From: Bog-159 sp963756605
GTDB taxonomy: Bacteria; Acidobacteriota; Terriglobia; Bryobacterales; Bryobacteraceae
NCBI GenBank assembly: GCA_963756605.1
Contig: CAVWOT010000009.1
Coordinates: 186,001-250,000 of the forward strand
Length of the DNA: 64,000 bases
Direction of reading: 5' to 3'
Shown here: positions 7,966-16,640 of the stretch, in pieces
How the letters are laid out: each line of letters starts with the position of its first letter
Numbering within the stretch: the first letter of the stretch is position 1
Made by a program: the position numbers and the translations under genes
The notes under the pieces: generated by a model
Databases searched by the model: none
Told to the model about the DNA's origin: nothing
Seen by the model: only the letters and a program-made list of their open reading frames with translations

Positions 7966-9738
7966 ATGGATAGCAACGAGCGACCATCTTGGTCTGCCAG
8001 GCTCAGTAGGAGCCTGGAAAGACTTCGACACAGGGAAGACCAATTGTCGCTGGTGCTCAGCTTGGTGATCGGCGCTCTGGTCGGCCTGGTGGTAGTCGCG
8101 TTTATCCTGCTGACCGGACGGCTCGCGGCCCGCATGTATCCGGCGGGGGGATCGGGCTGGCGGCGGGTTCTGGTTCCGGTGCTCGGCTCGCTCAGCACGG
8201 GCTATCTGCTGTGGCGATATTTCCCGTTTGCCCGAGGCAGCGGAATCCCGCAAACGCGGTTCGCACTCTTCATCAATGACGGACGAATCCTGTTTCGCAC
8301 GGTGCTGGGGAAGTTCTTCTGCTGCTCGGCCTCGCTTGCCAGTGGAATTGCGCTTGGGCGTGAAGGACCGTCCGTCCAGGTTGGCGCAGGGCTCGCCTCG
8401 GTGATCGCGCGGAACCTGGGACTCAGTCCGAAACAAGTCAAGGCGCTCGTGCCGGCAGGTTGTGCCGCGGCACTGGCTGCTGCGTTCAATACGCCAATCG
8501 CGGCCGTCTTGTTCTCGCTCGAAGAGATCATGGGCGATTTGCACGCATCGGTACTGGGCTCCGTCGTGTTGAGCTCGGCCACCTCCTGGATGGTCCTGCA
8601 CCTGGTTCTGGGCGACGATCCTCTCTTCCACGTCTCCAGCTATCGGGCGGTCCATCCAGCGGAATTTGGTGTCTACGCGGTGCTCGGTGTGGTTGGCGGG
8701 CTGGGATCGGTTGCCTTCGTCAAGCTTCTGCTGGGACTGCGCGCGTGGTTCATGCGTTTGCCAAAATGGACGGTTTGGTTTCAGCCGGTTGCAGGTGGCC
8801 TGACGGTCGGGCTGATTGGATACTTCGTGCCCGAAGTGTTAGGGGTCGGCTACAACCACGTCGAGAAAGTGTTGAACGGTGACATTGTTCTGAAAGTCGT
8901 CGTGCTGCTTGCCGTCCTCAAGATCGTTGCGACCGCGGTCTGCTATGCCTCCGGCAATGCGGGCGGTATTTTCGGTCCGGCCCTGTTCATCGGCGCGATG
9001 ATGGGCGCGGCGGTCGGGGGCGTCGCCCACACGTTGTTCCCCAGCTACACAGCGGGTCCCGGCGCGTATGCACTCGTCGGCATGGGGACGGCGTTCGCGG
9101 GAATCGTGCGTACGCCGCTTACGTCGGTGTTCATGATTTTCGAGATCACACGCGATTATACGATCATCGTTCCGCTGATGATCTCCAACATGATCGCGTA
9201 CTTCATTTCGTATAAGCTCCAGAAACAGCCGATCTATGAAGCGCTTGCCAACCAAGAAGGTGTGTACTTGCCCACGGCGCATGCCCGTTCCCAAGCCGAG
9301 CGGATTCAGGTACGTCAGGCAATGCGTCCGGCGCCAGTACTCTTATCGCCGGACCTGTCGATTGCCATGGTTCTCCATCAGATGAAAGACAGCGCGTTCG
9401 ATGCCTGGCCCGTCGGAGACGCGGAAGGGCTATGGGGAATGATTCGGGGCAGCGAGCTCGAACAGGCCGCAGACGAGGGAGCTGCAAATCAGAGGCTCGC
9501 GGAGATTCTCAGCGAACCTCCCCGTAGGGGGCATGCCACCGACGAAAAGCCTCCGCACGTTCATCCCGACCATAGCTTGAGCCTGGCACTCGAACGGATG
9601 GGAAGCACCGGACTGAATGTTCTTCCCGTCGTCAGCCGTGCGAACGTGCGCCAGTTGATCGGGATTATCGCCCTGGAGGATGTCCTGGACGCCTTCGGTG
9701 TGGCGAAGCGGGGTAGACCGATGGAGCCAAACCACTAA
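7966..9738 (+). CDS. ClC-family chloride transporter with CBS domains
   Basis: A 590-residue polytopic membrane protein. The three ClC selectivity motifs are present: GSGIPQ near residue 92, GREGPSVQVGAG near 131 and GNAGGIFGPALFIG near 330. The Glu in GREGP is the gating/proton glutamate found in exchangers. A C-terminal pair of CBS domains (about 445-590) probably binds adenine nucleotides and regulates gating. Family members move Cl- (or F-/NO3-) with or without H+ exchange; which one cannot be decided here. Its TAA stop shares one base with the ATG of the TPR gene, so the two are cotranscribed and coupled. No strong ribosome site is visible. Confidence 0.93.
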   Translation: MDSNERPSWSARLSRSLERLRHREDQLSLVLSLVIGALVGLVVVAFILLTGRLAARMYPAGGSGWRRVLVPVLGSLSTGYLLWRYFPFARGSGIPQTRFALFINDGRILFRTVLGKFFCCSASLASGIALGREGPSVQVGAGLASVIARNLGLSPKQVKALVPAGCAAALAAAFNTPIAAVLFSLEEIMGDLHASVLGSVVLSSATSWMVLHLVLGDDPLFHVSSYRAVHPAEFGVYAVLGVVGGLGSVAFVKLLLGLRAWFMRLPKWTVWFQPVAGGLTVGLIGYFVPEVLGVGYNHVEKVLNGDIVLKVVVLLAVLKIVATAVCYASGNAGGIFGPALFIGAMMGAAVGGVAHTLFPSYTAGPGAYALVGMGTAFAGIVRTPLTSVFMIFEITRDYTIIVPLMISNMIAYFISYKLQKQPIYEALANQEGVYLPTAHARSQAERIQVRQAMRPAPVLLSPDLSIAMVLHQMKDSAFDAWPVGDAEGLWGMIRGSELEQAADEGAANQRLAEILSEPPRRGHATDEKPPHVHPDHSLSLALERMGSTGLNVLPVVSRANVRQLIGIIALEDVLDAFGVAKRGRPMEPNH

Positions 9739-10844
9739 TGGCCAAGCCCTTCGCAGGACCATCGTTCTTAGGAACTTTCGCGTTGGTCTTCCTGGCGATC
9801 GCGGCACTCTTTGCGGCCGATCTATTTCTCGCCAAAACGGAGCGGGCGGAGAGCCAGGTTGAGGCGGCACGTCTGTTCGGGCAGGGGCGTGTCTTGATGC
9901 AACGCGGAGAGAACGCGGAGGCGATCGAACGCATCAAGGACGCGATAGCGATTGAGCGTGGTAATCGCGACTATCTGAGGACACTCGCGCAAGCGCAGTT
10001 TGCGGCTGGAAGGACTGCCGACGCCGAATCGACCCTGACCGAGTTGCTGCAGAGCGACTCCACCGACGGTCTCGCCAGTCTGATCATGGGCCGTGTCTTG
10101 GTGAAAGAGGGGCGATTCGCGGAAGCCGTCACGTATTTTCGCCGCGCAATCTATGGGCACTGGAGCGAGGATGCCGTGGGAAACCGGCTTGCCGCGAGGT
10201 TCGAACTGATCGATCTGTTGGCGCAGCGTAACTTCAAAGAAGAGCTGCTCGCCGAACTGGTCCCGGTTCAGGATCAGAGTCCGAGCGAGTTGAAGATACA
10301 AACACGGCTGGGGCGGCTGTTCCTGTTAGCGGGGTCTCCTGCCCGAGCTGCCGATGTATTTCGCGGGATTCTTCATGATGCCCCCGCGAACGCGGACGCC
10401 TATGCCGGCCTCGGCGAGGCGGAATTCGAAAGAGGCAACTATCGCGCGGCTCAACGGGATTATCAGGCCATGTTACGGTTGGCACCTGATGACCAAGCCG
10501 TGCGGCGACGCCTCGACATCTGCAACGAACTGCTCATGCTTGATCCTACGACGAGAGGCCTCGGCCCGGTGGAGCGTTTCAGACGCAGCCTCAAGCTTGT
10601 CGAGCTAACGCTGGGCGAGACCAGCCAATGCATCGGTCAAAACTCATCGCCGGAATTGCGTGGATTGCTCGACGAGGCGGCGACGGCGCTGAAAGCTCAT
10701 GTCAGCGCCGCCCACCAAAGCGAAGTTTCCGAGTCCAATCTGGATCTTGCCGAACAGCTTTGGCAGGCTCGCAAGAAAGAATGCAAGTCGCCACCAACTG
10801 CGGATAGTCCGCTTACATTGGTTCTGGCAAGACTAGCTCAGTAG
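9738..10844 (+). CDS. membrane-anchored TPR protein
   Basis: A 368-residue protein with an N-terminal membrane anchor (FLGTFALVFLAIAALFAADL) and a run of tetratricopeptide repeats over about 40-265 (for example LFGQGRVLMQRGENAEAIER, AGLGEAEFERGNYRAAQRDY). TPR arrays act as protein-binding scaffolds; the partner is unknown. The start codon overlaps the stop of the ClC gene (TAATG), suggesting a functional link. Its 3' end overlaps the convergent methyltransferase remnant by 7 bp. Confidence 0.8.
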   Translation: MAKPFAGPSFLGTFALVFLAIAALFAADLFLAKTERAESQVEAARLFGQGRVLMQRGENAEAIERIKDAIAIERGNRDYLRTLAQAQFAAGRTADAESTLTELLQSDSTDGLASLIMGRVLVKEGRFAEAVTYFRRAIYGHWSEDAVGNRLAARFELIDLLAQRNFKEELLAELVPVQDQSPSELKIQTRLGRLFLLAGSPARAADVFRGILHDAPANADAYAGLGEAEFERGNYRAAQRDYQAMLRLAPDDQAVRRRLDICNELLMLDPTTRGLGPVERFRRSLKLVELTLGETSQCIGQNSSPELRGLLDEAATALKAHVSAAHQSEVSESNLDLAEQLWQARKKECKSPPTADSPLTLVLARLAQ

Positions 10845-11616
10845 AACCAGCGTCTCGTCATCAAGCCGGCCCTTGAACGATGCTTTACTGGCGGTTTGCG
10901 GGCCACTATGAGCCACCATTGGTGATTGTCGGGCCGATCGCCAGGCCGCTCAACAGTAGGCCGGTCTATGAAACGGTCGTGTCGGTTGATCACTTCGAAA
11001 CCCGCTTCGCGAAGCTCACTTTCGACTGTGGTGGGGGTACTTCGTGGTGCCACGCTCCAAATTCACGGGACTCTTCGTCGGTTGGCAGAGGACCTCGATC
11101 GACGATGACGAGCCGACCTCCTGGGTGAAGCGCCTGGAACACGCGATTCAGAACGGCTCTGGGGTGCATGAATTCGTGGTACGTGTTGGCCACGAGGACT
11201 GCGTCAATTTGTCCTTCTGGCAGGTGCGGATTGTCCGGGTCACCGTGAACAATGTGAACGTTATGCTGATGGCGAAGGAGCGCTCTAATCCACAGAAATA
11301 CCAATGGCTCTTTGAGGATGTCCACGGCGAGAATGCCACCGTTCTCGCCGACTATCGGGGCTAGTTTCAAAGCGAAGTACCCCGCCCCGGAACCGACATC
11401 GGCCACGACGCTGCCGCGTTTCAGATTGAGCTGCTCAACGACTTCTCCGGCCTGCTGCCAACCGTCCCGGTCATGCTCGACCACGTTCAAGACTCTCAAC
11501 GTCTGAATGCCCTGATATCCCACCACGAATACAGTGAGCGTCAGGATGATAGCCAGCAAAGAAAGCGACACGCGCGTTCGATAGGCGCGCTGAACCCTGC
11601 TGTCGGGAACTGTCAT
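10838..11616 (-). pseudogene. class I SAM methyltransferase, frameshifted
   Basis: The 5' part (start ATG 11616 after GGAAGGGAG) encodes an N-terminal membrane helix (LSLLAIILTLTVFVVGY) and a Rossmann methyltransferase with motif I VADVGSGAGYF, acidic VDI and NTYHEFMHP. At about 11035 the frame is lost in a run of C. The conserved ending TVESELREAGFEVINRHDRF continues in the next frame to 10838. One extra C would restore a complete protein of about 260 residues. This may be a real mutation or a homopolymer sequencing error. Family members methylate small molecules; substrate unknown. Confidence 0.8.
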
Positions 11617-11893
11617 TTGTGTCTCCCTTCCAGACACGGTGGACCAAAGCAGCAGTGTGGACCGCCGGAAGCCACGTTCCACAAGCTTGCGAATGATCTC
11701 CATCCGTATCCTTAACACGGATGCCGCTTCTGGGGAAACTTCGGAAGCCGCTTGGATCTGCCAGACGGAGGCCCTATTTGCGCAATTTGTCAAAAGTATC
11801 TGCCCTATGCCGCGCCACGGTTTTGGGCACACCTCCTCCGGATGTCCCGCGCAAAACTCGAACTGGCTGAGAACGCAGTTCGCGGCGTCTCGG

Positions 11894-12130
11894 AGCAAGC
11901 GCGTCCTCCACACGGGCGGACGAATTGGCGTGGTCGGGATCACCAAAGAAGGTAAGGAGGGATTCGCCGTCGAAGCGTACGAGTGGACGCACCAGCACTT
12001 TCCTAACCTTCTCGACTGCCGACCGATCTTCGTCCGCCGGGCCCTAGAAGGTGCCGGATTCTCGATCCGAAACGCAACGATCACGAACATGTGGGTGCCC
12101 GTGAACATCGTTGTCGCGGAAAAGGTCTAA
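11894..12130 (+). pseudogene. C-terminal fragment of a UbiE-like methyltransferase
   Basis: The reading SKRVLHTGGRIGVVGITKEG followed by YEWTHQHFPNLLDCRPIFVR and RRALEGAGF matches the C-terminal third of UbiE/COQ5-type methyltransferases (LKPGGRI...EWxHxxFP...DCRPI). The SAM-binding part is missing: upstream sequence in any frame lacks motif I, although scattered coding-like stretches remain. It is oriented opposite to the methyltransferase remnant beside it, so the two are separate events. Confidence 0.65.
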
Positions 12131-12179
12131 GGCAACTCCGACGCTAGCGGCGTATGAACCCAAGACTCTTCCCCGTCGC

Positions 12180-12588
12180 TCAGCAGTGATCGCCATCCTT
12201 GGCGCTACCTTTCCGATATTTCCCAAGAAACAGCTCCGGCAGACAACACAAAGCAACGGCACCTGCCGGAATCGTCAGGCCGATCAACTTCCAACCGTTC
12301 CACCCAGCGGCACGGCGCCGAGACCGTACAGCAAAGTGACAATCGCCATCGCCACGAAGAAGGGGCCAGTGATGTAGCAGTGCAGCCGGCCGCATCGTAA
12401 GGCATTGGCCATGCACGCCGCCCCATGATGCTTAGCGCCGCGGTCCAAACGACTGTTCGCCACGCATCACCGAAATCGGCTCTCCCCGTTACGGCAATCG
12501 CGATGGCCGGAAGACAGAATAAACCAAAAACCAGCCTCGGATTTGAGAAAATGTCGCCCGAGTCAGTGCTTGTTTTAGCGGAGTCCAT
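12180..12588 (-). pseudogene. small membrane protein broken into three frames
   Basis: The minus strand encodes one protein spread over three frames. Starting at 12588, MDSAKTSTDSGDIFSNPRLV leads to a hydrophobic segment. The frame then shifts near 12420 to ANALRCGRLHCYITGPFFVA and MAIVTLLYGLGAVPLG. It shifts again near 12300 to WNGWKLIGLTIPAGAVALCC and LPELFLGKYRK, ending in TGA at 12180. The RCGRxHCYxTGPFF motif and CCxPE ending are recognisable from an uncharacterised family of two- or three-helix membrane proteins in soil bacteria. Two indels make it non-functional as sequenced. Confidence 0.7.
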
Positions 12589-12655
12589 GAACCTTACTCC
12601 CACCAAACTCCATCATACAATCGGGAGTGCAGTCAGAGTCAAGCGCGACTGTGGA

Positions 12656-12985
12656 TTAGTAACGCACTCGGAGATTGAGGACACCATTCGCCTTGACGCC
12701 TAACGCTAGGGGCTCCTCTCGTTGGTAGTGTCCGACCGACGAGCCCGCGCAGATTCCGGCAGGCGTCTTCTCCACGTAGCAGACTTGCACGAGGAATCCG
12801 TCGGTGGGGCCGCTAGCGTTCGTGCTCGGGTCAGGACCGGGCCGCACTTCCCAATCGAACCAGTCTTCGCCGGCTGGACTTGAAGGGAGCTGCCTCACCG
12901 TGGCGACGTGCCGTGGTGCGGTGTAATCGTTGCGCAGCGTCGCCCGGAATCGGATAGGTTGCTGCACACTAAAGGTGTCAAGCAT
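12656..12985 (-). CDS. hypothetical protein
   Basis: A 109-residue open frame with plausible amino-acid composition and beta-rich pattern (IRFRATLRNDYTAPRHVATV, FLVQVCYVEKTPAGICAG, GVLNLRVRY). There is no signal peptide or clear ribosome site, and no family is recognised. Its neighbours are all broken genes, so it may be the 3' fragment of a longer protein: the frame stays open upstream without a good start. Confidence 0.35.
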   Translation of the reverse strand: MLDTFSVQQPIRFRATLRNDYTAPRHVATVRQLPSSPAGEDWFDWEVRPGPDPSTNASGPTDGFLVQVCYVEKTPAGICAGSSVGHYQREEPLALGVKANGVLNLRVRY

Positions 12986-13142
12986 TTCGGCTGCACTCCG
13001 GAGACGCCAGCAGCCGCGGACTCGGCAATTCTGATCCGCCAGCCTAGCAATTGGGCGGTCGTGGACGAAATTGAAATTAGACGCTGCCCTCTGAAAGAGA
13101 TCTCGGACGTGCTAAAATGGTTAAAAGTAGGGGTGCTTGAGC

Positions 13143-13379
13143 ATGGCCACAACATCGACCCCCATAAGCGCAGAAGAGCAAGCGAAGCGGCACCAAGCAC
13201 TAATCGTTACAATCGCCCACCTTCGAATCGAAGACCTGCATTTGGATAACGATTTGAAGCGCATCTTCCAGCGGCACGTGGACGGAGAGATCGGCGACGA
13301 AGAACTCGCCGCCGCAATAGACGAGTTGAATGAACGCCGCTTCGGACCCTTACCTGTATCCCGGAACGGACGTCCTTAG
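13143..13379 (+). CDS. VbhA-like antitoxin of a Fic system
   Basis: A 78-residue protein directly upstream of, and overlapping by 50 bp, the Fic gene. Its first helix contains TIAHLRIED, which aligns with the inhibitory helix SVANSRLEG of VbhA. The Glu (residue 30 from ATG 13143) would reach into the Fic ATP site and block AMP transfer. The G/N after Glu is replaced by Asp, a minor departure. The second half (DLKRIFQRHVDGEIGDEELA) is the usual short helical tail. TTG at 13137 is an alternative start. TAGGGGTG at 13128 could be the ribosome site. Confidence 0.75.
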   Translation: MATTSTPISAEEQAKRHQALIVTIAHLRIEDLHLDNDLKRIFQRHVDGEIGDEELAAAIDELNERRFGPLPVSRNGRP

Positions 13380-14088
13380 AAACGTCCCTGGCCTTCGCAA
13401 CGCAGAGCAACTGGCCGCGTTTGAAACGGCAAAGACAGCTCAGCGTATTTACGAGATCCAAAGGACACCGGTCCTCGGCAAGTTTGATACCACGCATTTG
13501 AAAACGATTCATCAACGGGTGTTTCAGGATGTCTTCCCGTGGGCTGGGAAATTCCGCACGACGATGCTGGGAAAAGCAGAACGCGTGGGGCAACCACCCA
13601 CCTGGTTTACCCCGCCACACCTATTGGAACACGAGGCGCAACGAATATTTGACTCGCTGCACCGCTCGAACCTGTTGCGCCGAATCCAGCCAATCGAGTT
13701 TGCGCGCAAAGGCGCCCGCTTGCTCGCGGAGCTCAACGCGCTACATCCCTTCCGTGAAGGGAATGGCAGAACACAGAGACTTTTTGTCGACGCCCTCGCG
13801 AACCAGGCGGGCCACCACCTGCATTTCGATGTGGTCAGCAGAGAGCGGATGGTTCAGGCGAGCATTGAGGCGAATAGAGTCAACTTCGCGATGATGACTC
13901 GCCTGTTTGAGGAAATCATAGACACGGAGCGCATTCAACTGCTACGGCGTGCGATCCTGTTCCTCACTCGCGAGAGTTTCAACTGGAACGACACATACAT
14001 TGCGACAACAGTCGCAGGCGAAGATTACAGCGGACGACTGGTCGGCCGTGACGGTGAATCATTCATGATGCGCGGGGTGTTCAGATGA
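13330..14088 (+). CDS. Fic-domain AMP-transferase toxin
   Basis: A 252-residue protein with an intact Fic core: the active-site motif HPFREGNGRTQR at 139-150 (catalytic His139), an upstream VFPWAGKFRTT flap, and the family's EFARKGARLLAELNALHP helix. Class I Fic proteins with a separate antitoxin usually AMPylate gyrase, topoisomerase IV or other targets and are silenced by the partner's glutamate. After the Fic core a short C-terminal beta segment (YIATTVAGEDYSGRLVGRDG) resembles the OB-like tail of Bep/VbhT-type Fic proteins. The gene starts inside the antitoxin gene, so expression is coupled. It looks functional. Confidence 0.9.
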   Translation: MNAASDPYLYPGTDVLRNVPGLRNAEQLAAFETAKTAQRIYEIQRTPVLGKFDTTHLKTIHQRVFQDVFPWAGKFRTTMLGKAERVGQPPTWFTPPHLLEHEAQRIFDSLHRSNLLRRIQPIEFARKGARLLAELNALHPFREGNGRTQRLFVDALANQAGHHLHFDVVSRERMVQASIEANRVNFAMMTRLFEEIIDTERIQLLRRAILFLTRESFNWNDTYIATTVAGEDYSGRLVGRDGESFMMRGVFR

Positions 14089-14212
14089 TAATCGGATTCT
14101 GATCGACCGCGGCGCAGATATTAATAACTCGATACAAACCGGCGAGCACTTTTCGTTGCGCGCCGGGGGTGTGCCGTCTTAGATCCCAGAGAACCCGCTC
14201 AAGGCGCGGCGG

Positions 14213-14710
14213 TTACGTTCCCCCAGAACCCGCATCCAACAGGCGAGTGGCAAGGATCTCATCAATTCTCGATTTGAGGTGGCTGGTGAGGCGGTCCGCA
14301 AGAATCATCAAGAACTCCTCTGTAATTGGTAGAGCCGACTCCGTTATGGCGATCCGTCTCACTACGCGTTCCCGCCGGCTAGGCGTGCGGATCCCAACAG
14401 CCTTGATCTGATCAATCAAAACCGCTAACAAACCGTCCACTTCAGGGTTGACCTCGCGGAGTGCTTCAATTCGCCGAATTGCGTGGCACACGATTGTGTG
14501 GTGGGGGCCGTTGTAGAACTTGCCGATCTTCGTGAGGCTCCAACCGCCTACCCGCTTGGCCAGGTACATTGCCACCTGCCGATTGAATGCCGCCGGTTGC
14601 GCATTTCCCGCTACCCGCGCACAGCCCAGTCGCTCCGAAACGACTCGGTCAATTTCGGCCAAGGTCGTTTGCCGCACAGGCACCCCGTCGTCGATCTTAG
14701 GCGCAAACAT
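14213..14710 (-). CDS. stand-alone DnaA C-terminal (domain IV) DNA-binding protein
   Basis: A 165-residue protein whose middle (about 45-105: RQVAMYLAKRVGGWSLTKIG, FYNGPHHTIVCHAIRRIEAL) matches the DnaA-box-binding domain IV of the replication initiator, including the GxxHxTVxHA signature in the form GPHHTIVCHA. The AAA+ ATPase domain is absent and the length rules out a truncated full DnaA. The rest is helical and unrecognised. Its start overlaps the remnant of a RepA-like initiator gene transcribed in the same direction, suggesting a plasmid origin. It could bind DnaA boxes and regulate replication or transcription. That role is an inference. Confidence 0.75.
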   Translation of the reverse strand: MFAPKIDDGVPVRQTTLAEIDRVVSERLGCARVAGNAQPAAFNRQVAMYLAKRVGGWSLTKIGKFYNGPHHTIVCHAIRRIEALREVNPEVDGLLAVLIDQIKAVGIRTPSRRERVVRRIAITESALPITEEFLMILADRLTSHLKSRIDEILATRLLDAGSGGT

Positions 14711-15360
14711 GGTTGCTCCCCGCAGGCCGAATGGCGTACGCGCGCTTGACGATGATCGCTCGACCGTCCGGACTGATGAACGCCGGGCATTCCGGCCACA
14801 TCATGCGCACCAGGTCCAATCACCTTTCCAATCGCTCCCGGAACTTCCGGGGACGGGCATAAGTGGCACTCCCCAACTGATTCACCAGGCCGAAGTCCCC
14901 AAACAGCGGTACGCGCTGCTCTCCCATCGCTGCGAAGCAGCGGTACGACAGCCACATGTAAAGGTCGAGAACCGCCGGCGAGGACGATAGGGCTTTGGCC
15001 GCCTCCAGGTCTGCAGGTATGGGATGGCTCTGGATTTCCCGGTAGAACTCTTCGCTTAACACAATCATGTTCTGGCAGTCACCCGGCAGGTTCTGCTGAC
15101 CGGGATCGCGGGAGTACCAAATGCGCGCCTCGCTCATAAAGTTGAACCGCGCGTAGTGGACGACTGCGGCCTTTTCCAGTTGCATATCGGAACCGAAGAA
15201 GATGGTGGCTCCGAAGATTCGCTGGAAAGCGCCGATCAGCCGGCGGTATTGGGAACCGCCCTGCTGCATGCCGAAAGCACTTGCGCACGCCGCACCGTCG
15301 GGCGCAGTGCCAGACCGTTTCCGGCCAACAGACTCGCTCCTCGCCTTCTTGGAGGGTCTG
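14697..15360 (-). pseudogene. RepA-like plasmid replication initiator with nonsense codon
   Basis: The readable part (from about 15300) contains GSQYRRLIGAFQRIFGATIF, IPADLEAAKALSSSPAVLDL, YMWLSYRCF and FGSDMQ-type elements. This is the pattern of plasmid RepA proteins of the RepA_C family. An in-frame TGA at 14820-14822 interrupts the conserved ending: RKFRERLER-stop-LDLVRMMWPECPAFISPDGR. A Trp-to-stop change is the simplest explanation. The 5' end is lost or scrambled where an IS66 remnant begins on the other strand. With the DnaA-like gene and Fic module it points to an integrated, decaying plasmid. Confidence 0.7.
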
Positions 15361-15454
15361 TGATTATGCCGCGTCTTGCAATCACGCGCATCAGAGATCC
15401 TTCCAGATTGGAGCATCCACAAAATCTCCGCGCGGCATAATCCGGAACTCGGCA

Positions 15455-15840
15455 TAATCTGGTCGAGCGTGCGCTGAAGAAGGCCAATCCTTCACCGCAA
15501 GAACTCCCTGTTTTACAAGACCCGGAAGGGAGCCCAGATGGGAGACCTCTTTATGAGTCTGATCCACACCTGCGAACGCAACGGTGCCAATGCGTTCGAC
15601 TATCTCATGGAGTTGCTGCGGCACGCCGAGGAGCTTAAGCGAAATCCGTCGGAGTGGATGCCCTGGAAATATCGCGAGACTCTGGCCCGGTTCGTGACGC
15701 CTGCGGCCGCATAATATAAAGGATGAGTCTTGCCTGGCCGAAAAAGATCGACGGCGGCCATGGTTGGGTGACGTTCTGAAATGCCCATAAAACGGGCTTC
15801 CCAAAAGGCAAAATCCGGACACGTTTTCGGCCACGAACGC
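15455..15840 (+). mobile_element. IS66-family tail remnant 2
   Basis: Plus-strand translation gives HRKNSLFYKTRKGAQMGDLF, MSLIHTCERNGANAFDYLME and LLRHAEELKRNPSEWMPWKY to a TAA at 15712-15714, the conserved C-terminus of IS66 TnpC. Upstream, VERALKKA is in a different frame because of one extra A near 15489, so the transposase is broken. The following 125 bp (TGGCCGAAAAAGATC to TTTTCGGCCACGAACGC, about 15838) form the IS end and match remnant 1 at 2131-2240. Only the last 5-10% of the IS remains. The truncation point abuts the RepA remnant. Confidence 0.8.
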
Positions 15841-15947
15841 AAACCGGCAAAACTGTTGCGGGCAGCGCGGTATGCCCGCGTGTCCACAAGGGATCAATAG
15901 ACCATCCCTGCTTTACCGCGAGGACCGCGGGAACGGAGATAAATGAG

Positions 15948-16430
15948 ATGGCTTTCTTCGAGGATCTTTCCGACTACACATATGCAGGTTCGGAGTTCGC
16001 CCGTCCTGGAACGAAGGCGGTCGGCTGGTTAGCGAGGGGGCATGAGTTTCGGACGCTGGCTCCAGAAGAAGAGGTCCTAGACCTCCTGTGGCAGTACTGC
16101 TCGATTTCCGTTGCGCTGATGAGAGGAGGCCATTTGTGTGAATACTGCCCTGGCGGCGGCATCCATTGGGCGGAGCGACATGGTGAGGAGCGGCTCTTGG
16201 GGGTATCGTAGATTCGGGTGTTCGGTGCGGGTGGGCGCGTCTACGCGGCACCCACGCTTATTTATCACTACGTGGCCGCGCACGACTACAAACCTCCTGA
16301 TGAGTTCCTTCAAGCTCTTCGTACGGGGCCCAAACCGCCCAGTCAAGAGTATTTGGATGCCCTAGTCAGATTGAGCCTGGAATGGCACAGAACATCCAGC
16401 AGGCGGGTGGAACCGCGAGGGCCCGCTTAG
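15948..16430 (+). pseudogene. DUF7919-like protein interrupted by a TAG codon
   Basis: MAFFEDLSDYTYAGSEFARP is followed by CEYCPGG and continues to LLGVS, then TAG at 16209-16211. The same frame then goes on with IRVFGAGGRVYAAPTLIYHY, YKPPDEFLQAL and LSLEWHRTSS to a stop at 16430. The pattern matches a family of about 150-residue bacterial proteins of unknown function in which the sequence is continuous, usually with Glu at the TAG site. A single GAG-to-TAG change therefore splits it. An ACGGAGATAA ribosome site precedes the ATG. It could be a recent pseudogene. Confidence 0.6.
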
Positions 16431-16439
16431 TGACAGGAT

Positions 16440-16640
16440 GCGATACGACCGACAGCAGCGGCTACTGAGGGTAGTGTCACGCAGGCTCACCGAAAGGACA
16501 CAGTACAACTCGGCCAGGCTGTGCGCTCCACAAGCCTGTAGATTTATCAAATTGGATGAATAGCGCCAGACTGGGCTCGTGGTGGACGTGATCTTCGTAG
16601 AACACCGCAACCAGCACCGCCGTGTCGAAAAACCCCTTGA
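16440..16640 (-). pseudogene. VapC-like PIN-domain toxin remnant
   Basis: The minus strand reads KGFFDTAVLVAVFYEDHVHH, with the first conserved PIN aspartate, and continues EPSLALFIQFDKSTG. The frame then shifts near 16543 to CGAHSLAELYCVLSVSLRD, which carries the conserved PIN AHSLAELY helix. The expected ATG before Lys is ATC (GCGATCAAGG), so the start codon is lost. The last half of the domain, with the remaining acidic residues, is missing. The toxin is dead. Confidence 0.7.

Noticed and set aside
12908..13249. A 113-residue plus-strand frame before the Fic antitoxin
   Set aside because: No motif, poor composition, and it overlaps the antitoxin start in another frame.
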